DNA from: Duncaniella freteri
GTDB lineage: Bacteria; Bacteroidota; Bacteroidia; Bacteroidales; Muribaculaceae
DNA length: 64,000 nucleotides
Assembly (NCBI RefSeq): GCF_004766125.1
Contig: NZ_SJSA01000003.1
Span: 1-64,000 of the forward strand
Reading direction: 5' to 3'
Shown here: in pieces, positions 41,728 through 49,364 of the stretch
Layout: each line of letters begins with the position of its first letter
Position numbering within the stretch: the stretch's first letter is position 1
Notes under the pieces: model-generated
What the model saw: only the letters and a program-made list of their open reading frames with translations
What the model was told of the DNA's origin: nothing
The model's database searches: none
Program-made: the position numbers and the translations under genes

Positions 41728-42324
41728 TTACTTTTTGTCGGGGAGTGACTGCGCCCAGGCTTTTGCAGCCGCTTTCGACTCTTCCTCGGAGTTTCCGAGT
41801 TCATGCGAACGGTCTTTCGGCATGAGATTGTTGTTTACAAGGTCTTGTTTGAAGCTGGTGAGTTCTGCGTCAACATCCGCATCGTCTGCCAAATGCAGAC
41901 GCTTCACGAGATAGTCAGGAATGCCGAGCTTCTTTGCCTTGTCAGCGATGAGCGATGCACGTTCCGACTTGGCTTTTTCCTCTTTGAGCGTCTTATTCTC
42001 TGTTTCGAGAGCGTTCAGTCGTTCAGTAAAAGGCTTCATCCATGCCGGTATTTCGTCTTCGCCGGTTTCGCCGTCTTCTTCCTCTCCGTCGCCCTCGCCT
42101 TTGGATGGCTTGGTAGATGATTTCTTGCGTGACTTCCTCGTAATCTCCCCCTGCATCGCTTTTGCATAGGGTACGAGCGAATCCACTTTTGCGGCTATTT
42201 CGTCATCGGTCGCTTCGTCTGTGAGGTCGGAAGCTCCGATTTCAACGAGTTCTTCTATTCCTTTGGGTGTAAGTCCGTATTGCTTACATTTTGCGGTCAG
42301 TGCCGCGAGTAGTTTCTTCTTCAT
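41728..42324 (-). CDS. capsid scaffold-like protein
   Basis: 198 residues, highly charged. A central acidic run (GEGDGEEEDGETGEDE) is followed by coiled coil (FTERLNALETENKTLKEEKAKSERASLIADKAKKL) and an acidic helical end. This composition and position just upstream of the capsid genes are typical of scaffolding proteins. First gene of a leftward transcript starting at the 42.36 kb promoter. Confidence 0.65.
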   Translation of the reverse strand: MKKKLLAALTAKCKQYGLTPKGIEELVEIGASDLTDEATDDEIAAKVDSLVPYAKAMQGEITRKSRKKSSTKPSKGEGDGEEEDGETGEDEIPAWMKPFTERLNALETENKTLKEEKAKSERASLIADKAKKLGIPDYLVKRLHLADDADVDAELTSFKQDLVNNNLMPKDRSHELGNSEEESKAAAKAWAQSLPDKK

Positions 42325-42361
42325 TGCAATGGTTGATTGGGGTTTGAATATTCAATACGCG

Positions 42362-42558
42362 CAAAGATAGGGAGAATTTTCGACATAATACCTATTAAGT
42401 ATCGGAATTTTTCAAAACTTTTTTCTTCTCTCATGTGGCTACCTATTAGCAATATAGGAATTTGAGTAAATTTTTATCAAAAAATAATTGGTGAAAAAGT
42501 TGCCTATTATTAGGATAGTCTATAACTTTGCGACATGAAACAATACTTAATAGATAAC
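42362..42558. promoter_or_regulatory. divergent control region with several palindromic sites
   Basis: Leftward -7 box TATCTTTG (minus strand, 42362-42369); rightward promoter TTG (42500-42502)-N20-TAACTTTG (42523-42530). Four related sites lie between and around them: AATACCTATTAAGTATC (42387-42403), CCTAT-TAGCAAT-ATAGG (42442-42458), CCTA-TTAT-TAGG (42503-42514, between the -33 and -7) and AATACTTAATAGATAAC (42542-42558, just past the start site). They share the TACCTATTA / TACTTAATAG core with sites at 20.76 and 54.71 kb. It looks like the main switch between the virion operon and the plus-strand genes. Confidence 0.6.
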
Positions 42559-42562
42559 GAAA

Positions 42563-42718
42563 ATGAAAATCCGAAAGAAAATAATCAAAGTGAGCCGAGA
42601 AAGAGCGATAGAGTTAGCCGCTAATCTCAACTGCATCTCAAAAGAGATGGCAAGCAAGTACACCGACAGCGAATTGAAAGAGTGCCTGCGTCTTCTCAAA
42701 CTCAAAGCTGACTTCTAA
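42563..42718 (+). CDS. small basic protein, first gene of the plus-strand island
   Basis: 51 residues: a basic start (MKIRKKIIKVSRERAIELAAN) and a helical rest (CISKEMASKYTDSELKECLRLL). It starts about 33 bases after the rightward -7 box. Lys/Arg content suggests nucleic-acid binding. Family not recognised. An overlapping 29-codon frame from 42535 starts too close to the -7 box to be preferred. Confidence 0.5.
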   Translation: MKIRKKIIKVSRERAIELAANLNCISKEMASKYTDSELKECLRLLKLKADF

Positions 42719-42743
42719 TCATCAACCCTCAATCTCAACGCAA

Positions 42744-42953
42744 ATGAAACCCGAACACCTTGCCGAAGCTATAAGCATCATCAGCAACAGCAACTCAATC
42801 AAAGTGTCGTTCAATGTGCCGGTCAATGATAACTACTCGCACACATACGCGATACTCATTCACGAGAGCAACGCATCAGTCGTTAATCAACTCGTAAAAG
42901 CCGGATTCTCGCTCTCTATGAATCCTAAAGGGCTTTCAGTCGATAAATTCTAA
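42744..42953 (+). CDS. small hypothetical phage protein
   Basis: 69 residues, alpha/beta: LAEAISIISNSNSIKVSFNVPVND, then YAILIHESNASVVNQLVKAGFSLSM. No motif recognised. It lies in a run of small genes spaced 10-25 bases apart. Confidence 0.6.
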   Translation: MKPEHLAEAISIISNSNSIKVSFNVPVNDNYSHTYAILIHESNASVVNQLVKAGFSLSMNPKGLSVDKF

Positions 42954-42967
42954 ATCCAATCTACGCA

Positions 42968-43168
42968 ATGAAGACTTATGACGAAACAATGAGCATACTC
43001 AATAGCTCAAAGCAATTCAAATTCGAGTATAACGAGGATAGCGGTCGCCCGACAGTACTTGCCGTAACTGATTACTATACCGGCGAGAGTGTCAAACTTG
43101 ACCTCTCACGCCTCACCCCGGAGATGCTTGATGAACTTCAGATAGAAGATTCGGAAGATGAATACTAA
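42968..43168 (+). CDS. small acidic hypothetical phage protein
   Basis: 66 residues, acidic at the C-terminus (EMLDELQIEDSEDEY). FKFEYNEDSGRPTVLAVTDYYTGES suggests a small beta sheet. No family recognised. Overlaps the next possible start by 11 bases. Confidence 0.6.
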   Translation: MKTYDETMSILNSSKQFKFEYNEDSGRPTVLAVTDYYTGESVKLDLSRLTPEMLDELQIEDSEDEY

Positions 43169-43352
43169 AGCAAGCATGGAACAATATACTGTAACTTTCT
43201 TCGTAGAAAAGACTGATTTAGCCGGGAATCATAAGGGCATGGAGAAGCGAGTAATCCGAACCGGCAAAACTACTATCGCAGAAGCCGCAGAAGTGGCGAT
43301 TGCTCACGGTGCCAATCCGTTCAAAAATTGGAAGCTAACTTGGGAAAAATAA
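43158..43352 (+). CDS. small hypothetical phage protein
   Basis: 64 residues from 43158, or 58 from the ATG at 43176 (MEQYTVTFFVEKTDLAGN), which avoids the overlap. YTVTFFVEK...KRVIRTGKTTIAEAAEVAIAHGANPFKNW looks like a compact alpha/beta fold. No function assigned. Confidence 0.6.
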   Translation: MNTKASMEQYTVTFFVEKTDLAGNHKGMEKRVIRTGKTTIAEAAEVAIAHGANPFKNWKLTWEK

Positions 43353-43373
43353 CAACTCTAAAATACAACGCAA

Positions 43374-44276
43374 ATGATTACTGAAACCACTCTCGAAAAC
43401 AAGATGTTTGACTTCGACAAAGCGAAAGTTCAAACGCTCTCACTCGCTCAATTAGAGCGCACACACCGTGAAAACGATGTCTACGGCAAGCCGCTTCGTG
43501 GTATCTATCACTTCGAGCTGCTGCAAACGCTCATCAACGAGTGCAACAACCTCGGCTATAACGTAGAGGTTTATGACCTCTTTGCCGCGCAGAACAAAGA
43601 CCGCAGCACTCCCGGCGTGGTGCTGCTCCCACAAGTCGAAGCACAATACGGCGAAAGAGCCTTTGAAGCTCACATATTGCGCCGCGTCTTCGCTAACATC
43701 CGTATAACTGACTTCGATGATGAGGAAAAGACAACAAACCTCGCAGTCGCTTTCCATCAGAAAGGCATTCAAGTCGGCTTCGGAAACATGGTCAAAATCT
43801 GCCACAATCAAACTATGCTTTGCGCCGACAAGTATATCGCCACATACAATGAGCGCGGCAAAGGGCGCGGCGAAGCTATCACGATTCCGCAAGTTCTCGA
43901 TGTTGTCAAGTCGTGGCTTGTAGATGCCAGGCACATCATCGTGACCGAGCGCGAAAAGATAGAGCGCATGAAAGAGATTGAGGTCGGCGTTCAACAAGCT
44001 CTCTTGCTCATCGGTATGCTGACCGCAATTCGCGTTAAGTGCGACTCTGCATATCCGACAATCAAGGAGAATCGCGTCTATCCGCTCAATCAAGCTCAAA
44101 TAACAAAGTTCACGGAGAGCTTGTTGCTGAAGTATCACGATACACCAAGCGTTTCAGCGTGGGACTTGTATAACGCCGCGACTGACCTTTACAAAGCTGA
44201 CTCGATGGATATTCCGGCACTCATGCCGCAGAATCGCGCAATGGTGCAATTCCTCAACGAGCAATTCAATATCTGA
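43374..44276 (+). CDS. DUF932-like phage/plasmid protein
   Basis: 300 residues. HQKGIQVGFGNMVKICHNQTMLCADKYIATYN is typical of the DUF932 family, which occurs in phages and plasmids with unknown role. YPLNQAQITKFTESLLLKYHD and SAWDLYNAATDLYKADSMDIPALMPQNRAMVQFLNEQF also match its C-terminal part. Largest gene of the first half of the island, followed by a gap of 39 bases. Confidence 0.65.
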   Translation: MITETTLENKMFDFDKAKVQTLSLAQLERTHRENDVYGKPLRGIYHFELLQTLINECNNLGYNVEVYDLFAAQNKDRSTPGVVLLPQVEAQYGERAFEAHILRRVFANIRITDFDDEEKTTNLAVAFHQKGIQVGFGNMVKICHNQTMLCADKYIATYNERGKGRGEAITIPQVLDVVKSWLVDARHIIVTEREKIERMKEIEVGVQQALLLIGMLTAIRVKCDSAYPTIKENRVYPLNQAQITKFTESLLLKYHDTPSVSAWDLYNAATDLYKADSMDIPALMPQNRAMVQFLNEQFNI

Positions 44277-44342
44277 CACAACATATCATCAACCGGCGAG
44301 AGGTAGCCTTAGCCGTTGCCTCTCGCCCTTACAATCAATCTA

Positions 44343-44516
44343 ATGGCAGACAGTAAAGAACAACTAACAGCAAACGATGAGGAGCTTATCGAGCTTGCTT
44401 ATTCGACAACATACCGCAGTTCCATTCGTCAGTATATCCGCGAAGCTGACACGGAGCGTTGTCGTGAGATTTTAACCCGAATTATGAATGAATCTGATGT
44501 TGAATGGGAGGACTGA
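44343..44516 (+). CDS. small acidic hypothetical protein
   Basis: 57 residues from MADSKEQLTANDEELIEL; an in-frame ATG at 44316 is less likely given spacing. Helical and acidic (YIREADTERCREILTRIMNESDVEWED). Family not recognised. Its stop lies 2 bases before the next ATG. Confidence 0.55.
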   Translation: MADSKEQLTANDEELIELAYSTTYRSSIRQYIREADTERCREILTRIMNESDVEWED

Positions 44517-44518
44517 AG

Positions 44519-44908
44519 ATGAAAAAAGCACTTATTATCGACACCGGCGAAGTGATTAGGGTTGTCGAAGTTATCAAAACGACTAACAACGGCACGATAT
44601 TTCGCGATGTCGCTACCGGCAAAACATACTACGACCGCGAGATTCAGATATTCGATGACAGTGGCGTTATGGAGTTCGTTGAAATGTGGCTCCCGAACTA
44701 TTATCACTCTGACATGATTGGGTGGATTGACGACCTGCATTGCGCTCTTGATAACGAGTGCGATGATGAAAAGCTCGCTCGTATAGAAGAAGCGTGGGGA
44801 ACTGACCCCAAAGGATGGCTCTACGAGTTAATCAATCTTGAATCGGCTGCATATCGCCACGCCCTTGAAAGATTCTACGAGCTGCAATATCCCGGTATTA
44901 AATCCTAA
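44519..44908 (+). CDS. hypothetical phage protein
   Basis: 129 residues from MKKALIIDTGEVIRVVEVIKT. A small beta domain (TIFRDVATGKTYYDREIQIFDDSG) is followed by an acidic helical part (DMIGWIDDLHCALDNECDDEKLARIEEAW). Family not recognised. Last gene before a hairpin and a new promoter. Confidence 0.6.
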   Translation: MKKALIIDTGEVIRVVEVIKTTNNGTIFRDVATGKTYYDREIQIFDDSGVMEFVEMWLPNYYHSDMIGWIDDLHCALDNECDDEKLARIEEAWGTDPKGWLYELINLESAAYRHALERFYELQYPGIKS

Positions 44909-44940
44909 TAGGCACGGTAAGGTTAGCCTACTCCGCATTT

Positions 44941-44987
44941 CTCGCTTTCAGTTGATAAAATATACATTTATTCGGCTGAAATGCGAG
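44941..44987 (+). terminator. hairpin between two parts of the plus-strand island
   Basis: CTCGCTTTCAG (44941-44951) and CTGAAATGCGAG (44976-44987) pair with one bulged A. It separates the DUF932 group from the ADP-ribosylhydrolase group. Confidence 0.45.
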
Positions 44988-45005
44988 GATTAGCGAGGAA
45001 ATGAG

Positions 45006-45013
45006 TAATTTTG
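45006..45013 (+). promoter_or_regulatory. -7 promoter element for the ADP-ribosylhydrolase group
   Basis: TAATTTTG fits TAnnTTTG and lies 25 bases before the next ATG. No good -33 element is visible. Confidence 0.4.
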
Positions 45014-45038
45014 CAAAACCTTAAAACTCAACGCAAAA

Positions 45039-45278
45039 ATGGAATCATCGAAAGTCGTACACGTTCACTTCAAAAAGCCATACGAGGGAATGACTGACCT
45101 CTATTTCGGCTCTCTGAAAGCGATATATCTTCAAGTGCCGGAAGATATAATCGGGATAAAATACAAGTCGCTTACAAACGCCATTCGAGGCAAAGATTGT
45201 TACGAGAATAAACGCTGCATTATCCGCATCGGTGCATTGCAGCGTATGTCAAATATAAAAAACAAAGACAAACAATGA
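45039..45278 (+). CDS. hypothetical protein upstream of the ADP-ribosylhydrolase
   Basis: 79 residues, basic (VVHVHFKKPYEGMTDLYFGSLKAIYLQVPEDIIGI). Overlaps the hydrolase gene by 4 bases (ATGA), so the two are translated together. Beta-rich; family not recognised. May help the hydrolase or be a separate small regulator. Confidence 0.6.
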   Translation: MESSKVVHVHFKKPYEGMTDLYFGSLKAIYLQVPEDIIGIKYKSLTNAIRGKDCYENKRCIIRIGALQRMSNIKNKDKQ

Positions 45279-46045
45279 TAGGAGCAATAATAGGCGACAT
45301 TGCCGGTTCTCGTTTCGAGTTCAACAATACGAATGACTATAACTTCGAGTTCTTTCACAAAGATTGCCGTTATACCGATGACACAATATGCACGGTTGCC
45401 GTTGCAGACGCTATTCTACACGGCGTGAGCTATAAAGATAGCATCTTGTATTGGTGTCGCAAATATCCGCATCCTATGGGCGCGTATGGTGGCTCTTTCT
45501 CACGTTGGCTGCATGAAGATGACCCGCAACCGTACAATTCATTCGGGAATGGTGCTGCAATGCGAGTATCGCCGGTTGCATGGGCATTTGATGATGCAAG
45601 CGATGTTATGCGTCAAGCTATGTCAAGCGCGGAATGCTCACACAATCACTATGAGGGTATCATTGGGGCAATAGCGACTGCGGAGTTGATTTTTTCATTT
45701 CGCAAGCTGCCGGAAAAAGATAACTTTGTGAATCTAATCGGAGGACTGTATTACGGTCAAAATTGGGAAAACAATTTGCCGCGTCCTGGCGTTTTCGATG
45801 AAACTTGTCAAGGCTGCGTGCCACTCGCATTTCACATCATCAAAGAGAGTTCATCATTTGAAGATGCTGTGCGTAATGCCGTAAGCTACGGCGGCGATTC
45901 AGACACGCTCGGCGCAATAGTCGGCTCAATAGCTGAAGCTCGTTGGGGTGTGCCTATCGAGATGCAAAAGATGGCTCTGAATATGCTTCCACAAGATATG
46001 CTCAAAGTCGTTACTAACTTCATACAAAAGTGTCAATACAAATGA
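45275..46045 (+). CDS. ADP-ribosylglycohydrolase (DraG/ARH family)
   Basis: 256 residues. The N-terminus IGAIIGDIAGSRFEF, the metal site RYTDDTICTVAVAD (TDD) and the C-terminal YGGDSDTLGAIVGSIAEARWG (GDSDT) are the three signatures of DraG/ARH enzymes, which use two Mg ions to remove ADP-ribose from protein Arg or other acceptors. Complete and of normal length for phage/bacterial members. It is encoded tail-to-tail with a head protein that carries an ADP-ribosyltransferase, which suggests it protects the infected cell or phage proteins from that activity. Confidence 0.9.
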   Translation: MIGAIIGDIAGSRFEFNNTNDYNFEFFHKDCRYTDDTICTVAVADAILHGVSYKDSILYWCRKYPHPMGAYGGSFSRWLHEDDPQPYNSFGNGAAMRVSPVAWAFDDASDVMRQAMSSAECSHNHYEGIIGAIATAELIFSFRKLPEKDNFVNLIGGLYYGQNWENNLPRPGVFDETCQGCVPLAFHIIKESSSFEDAVRNAVSYGGDSDTLGAIVGSIAEARWGVPIEMQKMALNMLPQDMLKVVTNFIQKCQYK

Positions 46046-46350
46046 GCAAAGATTCATTACTCAAATTATGCCGTTACTATCACGGTGAAAAAAATAATCC
46101 ATACGAGGGCGATAAAGCTCTATTATGGGATTATGAAAGAGCTTGGGTTGAAGATTCTGCGAATGATTCAGATTCAAATTCCGAGTATCTTTCGGATTAT
46201 CTGACTTACGGACTGCGTGACTTCTCGAAGTTCGATAAAATCCCGGTCACGCTCAAAGCAATGTTATTCAATCGCTATGCGAAAAACGCATACTCAATGA
46301 AAGATGCCGTTTCCGGCTTCAAAGAGTTTTATCAGAAATACTACAAGTAG
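46042..46350 (+). CDS. hypothetical protein coupled to the ADP-ribosylhydrolase
   Basis: 102 residues from MSKDSLLKLCRYYHGEKNN, overlapping the hydrolase stop by 4 bases. KALLWDYERAWVEDSANDSDSNSEYLSDYLTYGLRDFSKFDKIP is acidic and Tyr/Trp-rich. Family not recognised. The protein ends one base before a strong terminator shared with the head gene. Confidence 0.6.
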   Translation: MSKDSLLKLCRYYHGEKNNPYEGDKALLWDYERAWVEDSANDSDSNSEYLSDYLTYGLRDFSKFDKIPVTLKAMLFNRYAKNAYSMKDAVSGFKEFYQKYYK

Positions 46351-46376
46351 CAAAGGGCGCGATTATGCGCCCTTTG
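46351..46376. terminator. bidirectional terminator between hydrolase group and head gene
   Basis: CAAAGGGCGC-GATTAT-GCGCCCTTTG, a perfect 10-bp stem filling the gap between two convergent stop codons. Confidence 0.85.
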
Positions 46377-46378
46377 TC

Positions 46379-49162
46379 TTACTTCGTCATACCGGTTGGC
46401 TGTGTGAACTGCTGACCGATTAACATTAAGTATAAATTTTTGCCGCTCTTTCTGATTACTTTGAATCTACTGCCGCGCTGACCTATCCATTCAAACTCAC
46501 CTCCTAACCCCACTTTTTCAGTACCGTTCCATATTCGGGTCTGATAGTCATAATAACCGGCGTTATAATGAGTGAACGGTTCTGCGAATATGCCTTGTGC
46601 GCCCTTCGGTATCAAAATAATCATATTAACAGAGCCGCCGAATCCCTTATCTCGGTGACACGCCGTTGATAAGAATGCGCCGTCAATGAACGTATCGCCA
46701 ACTTCGGCTTGGCTCAAATTCTTGCCGATTTCCGGAATATAATAATCGCTCGTACCTCGCCTTACGACCATATCTTGCTTTGTCTTAACACGGCTCAAAG
46801 CTGCGGTTATTTTCGGCATATCATTGTCATATTCATCTTTCGCTCGTCCGCCACAATATGACATATTACGCAATGGCTCGTTGAGGTAGCTATATGTCTG
46901 CGTATATTTAGTGAGCAACATACGTTCTTCTTCGATAAGTCCTTTCCATGCTTCTTCAGTAGCCGGACGCATCACATCATCCATGCCCTCTACTGTATTG
47001 ACTTTGTAATCATCGAGCAACTCTTTTTGTCGCTTTTTTGATAGCTCCTTAAATGTGACTTCACCGATTTTGCTACCCTTGACAGCTTTTTGCGCTGCTG
47101 CTTTTTCTTGTAGTTCTTTTCGTTTTTGGGCGTAGTCAATCTTCGCTTTAATCGTAAGCATATCGCCGCCGGATGCAAGCAACAATTCTGCTTCCAAGAC
47201 AGCATTAGCGACCGTAGTGGCTTTCGGGTGTGAAGCGACATACACTTTCAGTTTGTCGATAGTGTCTTTCGCCTCCGCTACTGCTATTTGCTTCTTAACT
47301 TCATCGAGCTTCTTCATATAAGCATCTTGAGCTACATTCCAAGTCGGATATTGCTTATGCGGCTTCAGATATGTAGGGTCAGATACCCACTTGATTTCTT
47401 TCTCAATCGCTTTGACTTGCTCGTATAATGGAAGTGTCGATATGTTCGCGAGTTTCGATTCAACGGCGGCATACACTTGTTGCAGTTCTGCAAGCGTGAA
47501 TTGTTCGTGCCAAGTGTGAGCATCCGGGATTATAGCTGACAATGCTTGCTCGGCTTTCTTCATCGCGAGTACACTTTGAGCGAGGGCGCGTGTCTGCTTG
47601 TGTATCGCTTCAAGATTGCCGGATGCAAGAGCTTCGTTGAGTGCGGTCGTATCGACTTCGCTATAACCGTCAGCAATACTATTGACCTTTTTGGCAGTTG
47701 CTTTGATAAGCTGCTGTTTTGCTGACATAGCGAGTGCGAGCGTCCGTGTCTGCGCTTGAATGAGTGCTGTGTTTCCGCTCTTGATTGCTTCTTCGAGTTC
47801 GGCGGTAGATATGCCGAAAGATGCAAACCGCTTGGCGGCTGCATTGAGTACGTTGTTTGCAGTAGCGTTGACTTGTCGCGAATGTCTTTTTTCGGCTTCG
47901 ATTCTCTCGCTTCGCTCTTTCCAACGGCGGCGAATCTCGTCCTCTTGCTCCGGCGTTCTCGCTTCATGCCGTTTCGCCGCGATTTGCTGCGGTGTGAGCT
48001 TCTTTAATGACGGGTCAAGTATTTCATCTATCGCCATAGCGTTGTTGCGGATAAAGTACGGTTCTGTGCCTCTATCGCGAGATTGTGCGATGTCTTCTTT
48101 ATGCTCTGACACCCACTGTTTGAAATTGTCCGGGTAGTCAGTTATTCGCTTGCCCCTCGGCACATACTTTTCGCCACGCAAAAACGCTTCTGATACTTTC
48201 GCCATTTCATCTTCATCCATCAGAATCGGAGTAACGAAACAAAAGCATTGCGGATGCCAACCGTCAAAGACAAAATCAACCGGATAATCACCTGCGAGCT
48301 TGTCGCAAATGTCTTTTTTCGGGTGCGAGCGTGAGAGATTGACACGTTGACCGAGAACAAAGTCCATTTGTTGCCACCGTTCATTGTCTGCTCTGCGATA
48401 TGCGATATTCGTTTCAGTTCGAGCAACACGCATAGCGTTTTGAGCTGAAGACTTGTAATAGCCGCGCCCAGTCCATTGGTCTTGATAAGTACGCTTGTCG
48501 TAGTCTATCCATTTGACTTTGCCGGTTGCCGGGTCTTTGATACGCTTCTTCCATTTGCGCCGCCATTCGCCGGATTCAGGGTCTTTATATCTGAATCGGC
48601 GAAACATCAAGTCCGGGTCGTTGAGGTACTGACGGACTTTGCGCGACATTTGCGCCGCCGATTCTCCCTCTCCGACTGAAACTGTTATCGCGACTTCCAT
48701 TTCATCGCGTAGCTGCTCGACGGCTTTCCATACTCGCTGTGACAAATTCAACCCCTTTTCACTTCGAGCGATAAAAGCGTTCATCGCCGCATTGTTACGT
48801 TGAGTCCATGCCGAAAATTCGGGTGAAGATAATGCGCGTTTGCCAAAGCACGATTGCACGAGCTTGTCACATTCTTCATTAGCTTGCGCCCATTCGAGTT
48901 TGATGCCTTTTTCGATAGCCATAGTCGCGACTGCATGAAGCTGACGGAGTAACCGCTCAACTTCCTTTTGTCGCTTCATTGATTCTCCGGCGAAAGAAAA
49001 CATCTCGCCCTCGTCAAGCTGCGGCATAGAGCGATTCAAAGCGAGAATTTCATTGACTGTTGCCGCGAACAACGTGCGCACACGCTCGGCGTATGCTTCA
49101 GTACGCTTTATTCGCGCTTGTGTCGCGCTCTTGGGGTCTATGTCATTTTGCTTCTTTGCCAT
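46379..49162 (-). CDS. SPP1 gp7/Mu gpF-type head morphogenesis protein fused to ADP-ribosyltransferase
   Basis: 927 residues from MAKKQNDIDPKSATQARIK; starts further upstream overlap the previous gene more. The head-morphogenesis domain shows ARTETNIAYRRADNERW and HPQCFCFVTPI, as in Mu gpF-like proteins that enter the capsid. A long helical middle with repeated AL-rich segments follows. The last 130 residues have the R-S-E core of ADP-ribosyltransferases: RRGTS (Arg near 801), GAFLSTACHR (STx near 831) and GEFEWIGQRGSRFKV, an E-x-E near 889-891, typical of Arg-specific toxins. Probably injected with the DNA, like T4 Alt. Confidence 0.85.
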   Translation of the reverse strand: MAKKQNDIDPKSATQARIKRTEAYAERVRTLFAATVNEILALNRSMPQLDEGEMFSFAGESMKRQKEVERLLRQLHAVATMAIEKGIKLEWAQANEECDKLVQSCFGKRALSSPEFSAWTQRNNAAMNAFIARSEKGLNLSQRVWKAVEQLRDEMEVAITVSVGEGESAAQMSRKVRQYLNDPDLMFRRFRYKDPESGEWRRKWKKRIKDPATGKVKWIDYDKRTYQDQWTGRGYYKSSAQNAMRVARTETNIAYRRADNERWQQMDFVLGQRVNLSRSHPKKDICDKLAGDYPVDFVFDGWHPQCFCFVTPILMDEDEMAKVSEAFLRGEKYVPRGKRITDYPDNFKQWVSEHKEDIAQSRDRGTEPYFIRNNAMAIDEILDPSLKKLTPQQIAAKRHEARTPEQEDEIRRRWKERSERIEAEKRHSRQVNATANNVLNAAAKRFASFGISTAELEEAIKSGNTALIQAQTRTLALAMSAKQQLIKATAKKVNSIADGYSEVDTTALNEALASGNLEAIHKQTRALAQSVLAMKKAEQALSAIIPDAHTWHEQFTLAELQQVYAAVESKLANISTLPLYEQVKAIEKEIKWVSDPTYLKPHKQYPTWNVAQDAYMKKLDEVKKQIAVAEAKDTIDKLKVYVASHPKATTVANAVLEAELLLASGGDMLTIKAKIDYAQKRKELQEKAAAQKAVKGSKIGEVTFKELSKKRQKELLDDYKVNTVEGMDDVMRPATEEAWKGLIEEERMLLTKYTQTYSYLNEPLRNMSYCGGRAKDEYDNDMPKITAALSRVKTKQDMVVRRGTSDYYIPEIGKNLSQAEVGDTFIDGAFLSTACHRDKGFGGSVNMIILIPKGAQGIFAEPFTHYNAGYYDYQTRIWNGTEKVGLGGEFEWIGQRGSRFKVIRKSGKNLYLMLIGQQFTQPTGMTK

Positions 49163-49364
49163 GCTTGCATTCATCGGGGTAATAGTCCTCATCTTCCACG
49201 CATTCCGGCGCATATTGCGGAAATACGTTGAATCCTACCTGACGGCGTGAAGATTCTTGCTCAATCGGCATTTCTTCTGAATAGATGCAAATGCCGAATG
49301 CGTAGATTGAAGTCCGCTGAATCTTTTTGTCAGTCGTGATTCGCTTGAAGATTATCGACTTCAT
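49143..49364 (-). CDS. small hypothetical protein between portal and head morphogenesis genes
   Basis: 73 residues, overlapping the portal gene by 4 and the head gene by 20 bases. IIFKRITTDKKIQRTSIYAFGICIYSEE is beta-rich; the end is acidic (EDEDYYPDECKHGKEAK). Family not recognised. Coupling on both sides suggests a virion or assembly role. Confidence 0.55.
   Translation of the reverse strand: MKSIIFKRITTDKKIQRTSIYAFGICIYSEEMPIEQESSRRQVGFNVFPQYAPECVEDEDYYPDECKHGKEAK

Noticed and set aside
42535..42624. 29-codon frame as first gene of the plus island
   Set aside because: Its ATG is only 4 bases past the -7 box, so it would hardly be transcribed with a ribosome-binding site; a palindromic site explains the sequence better.
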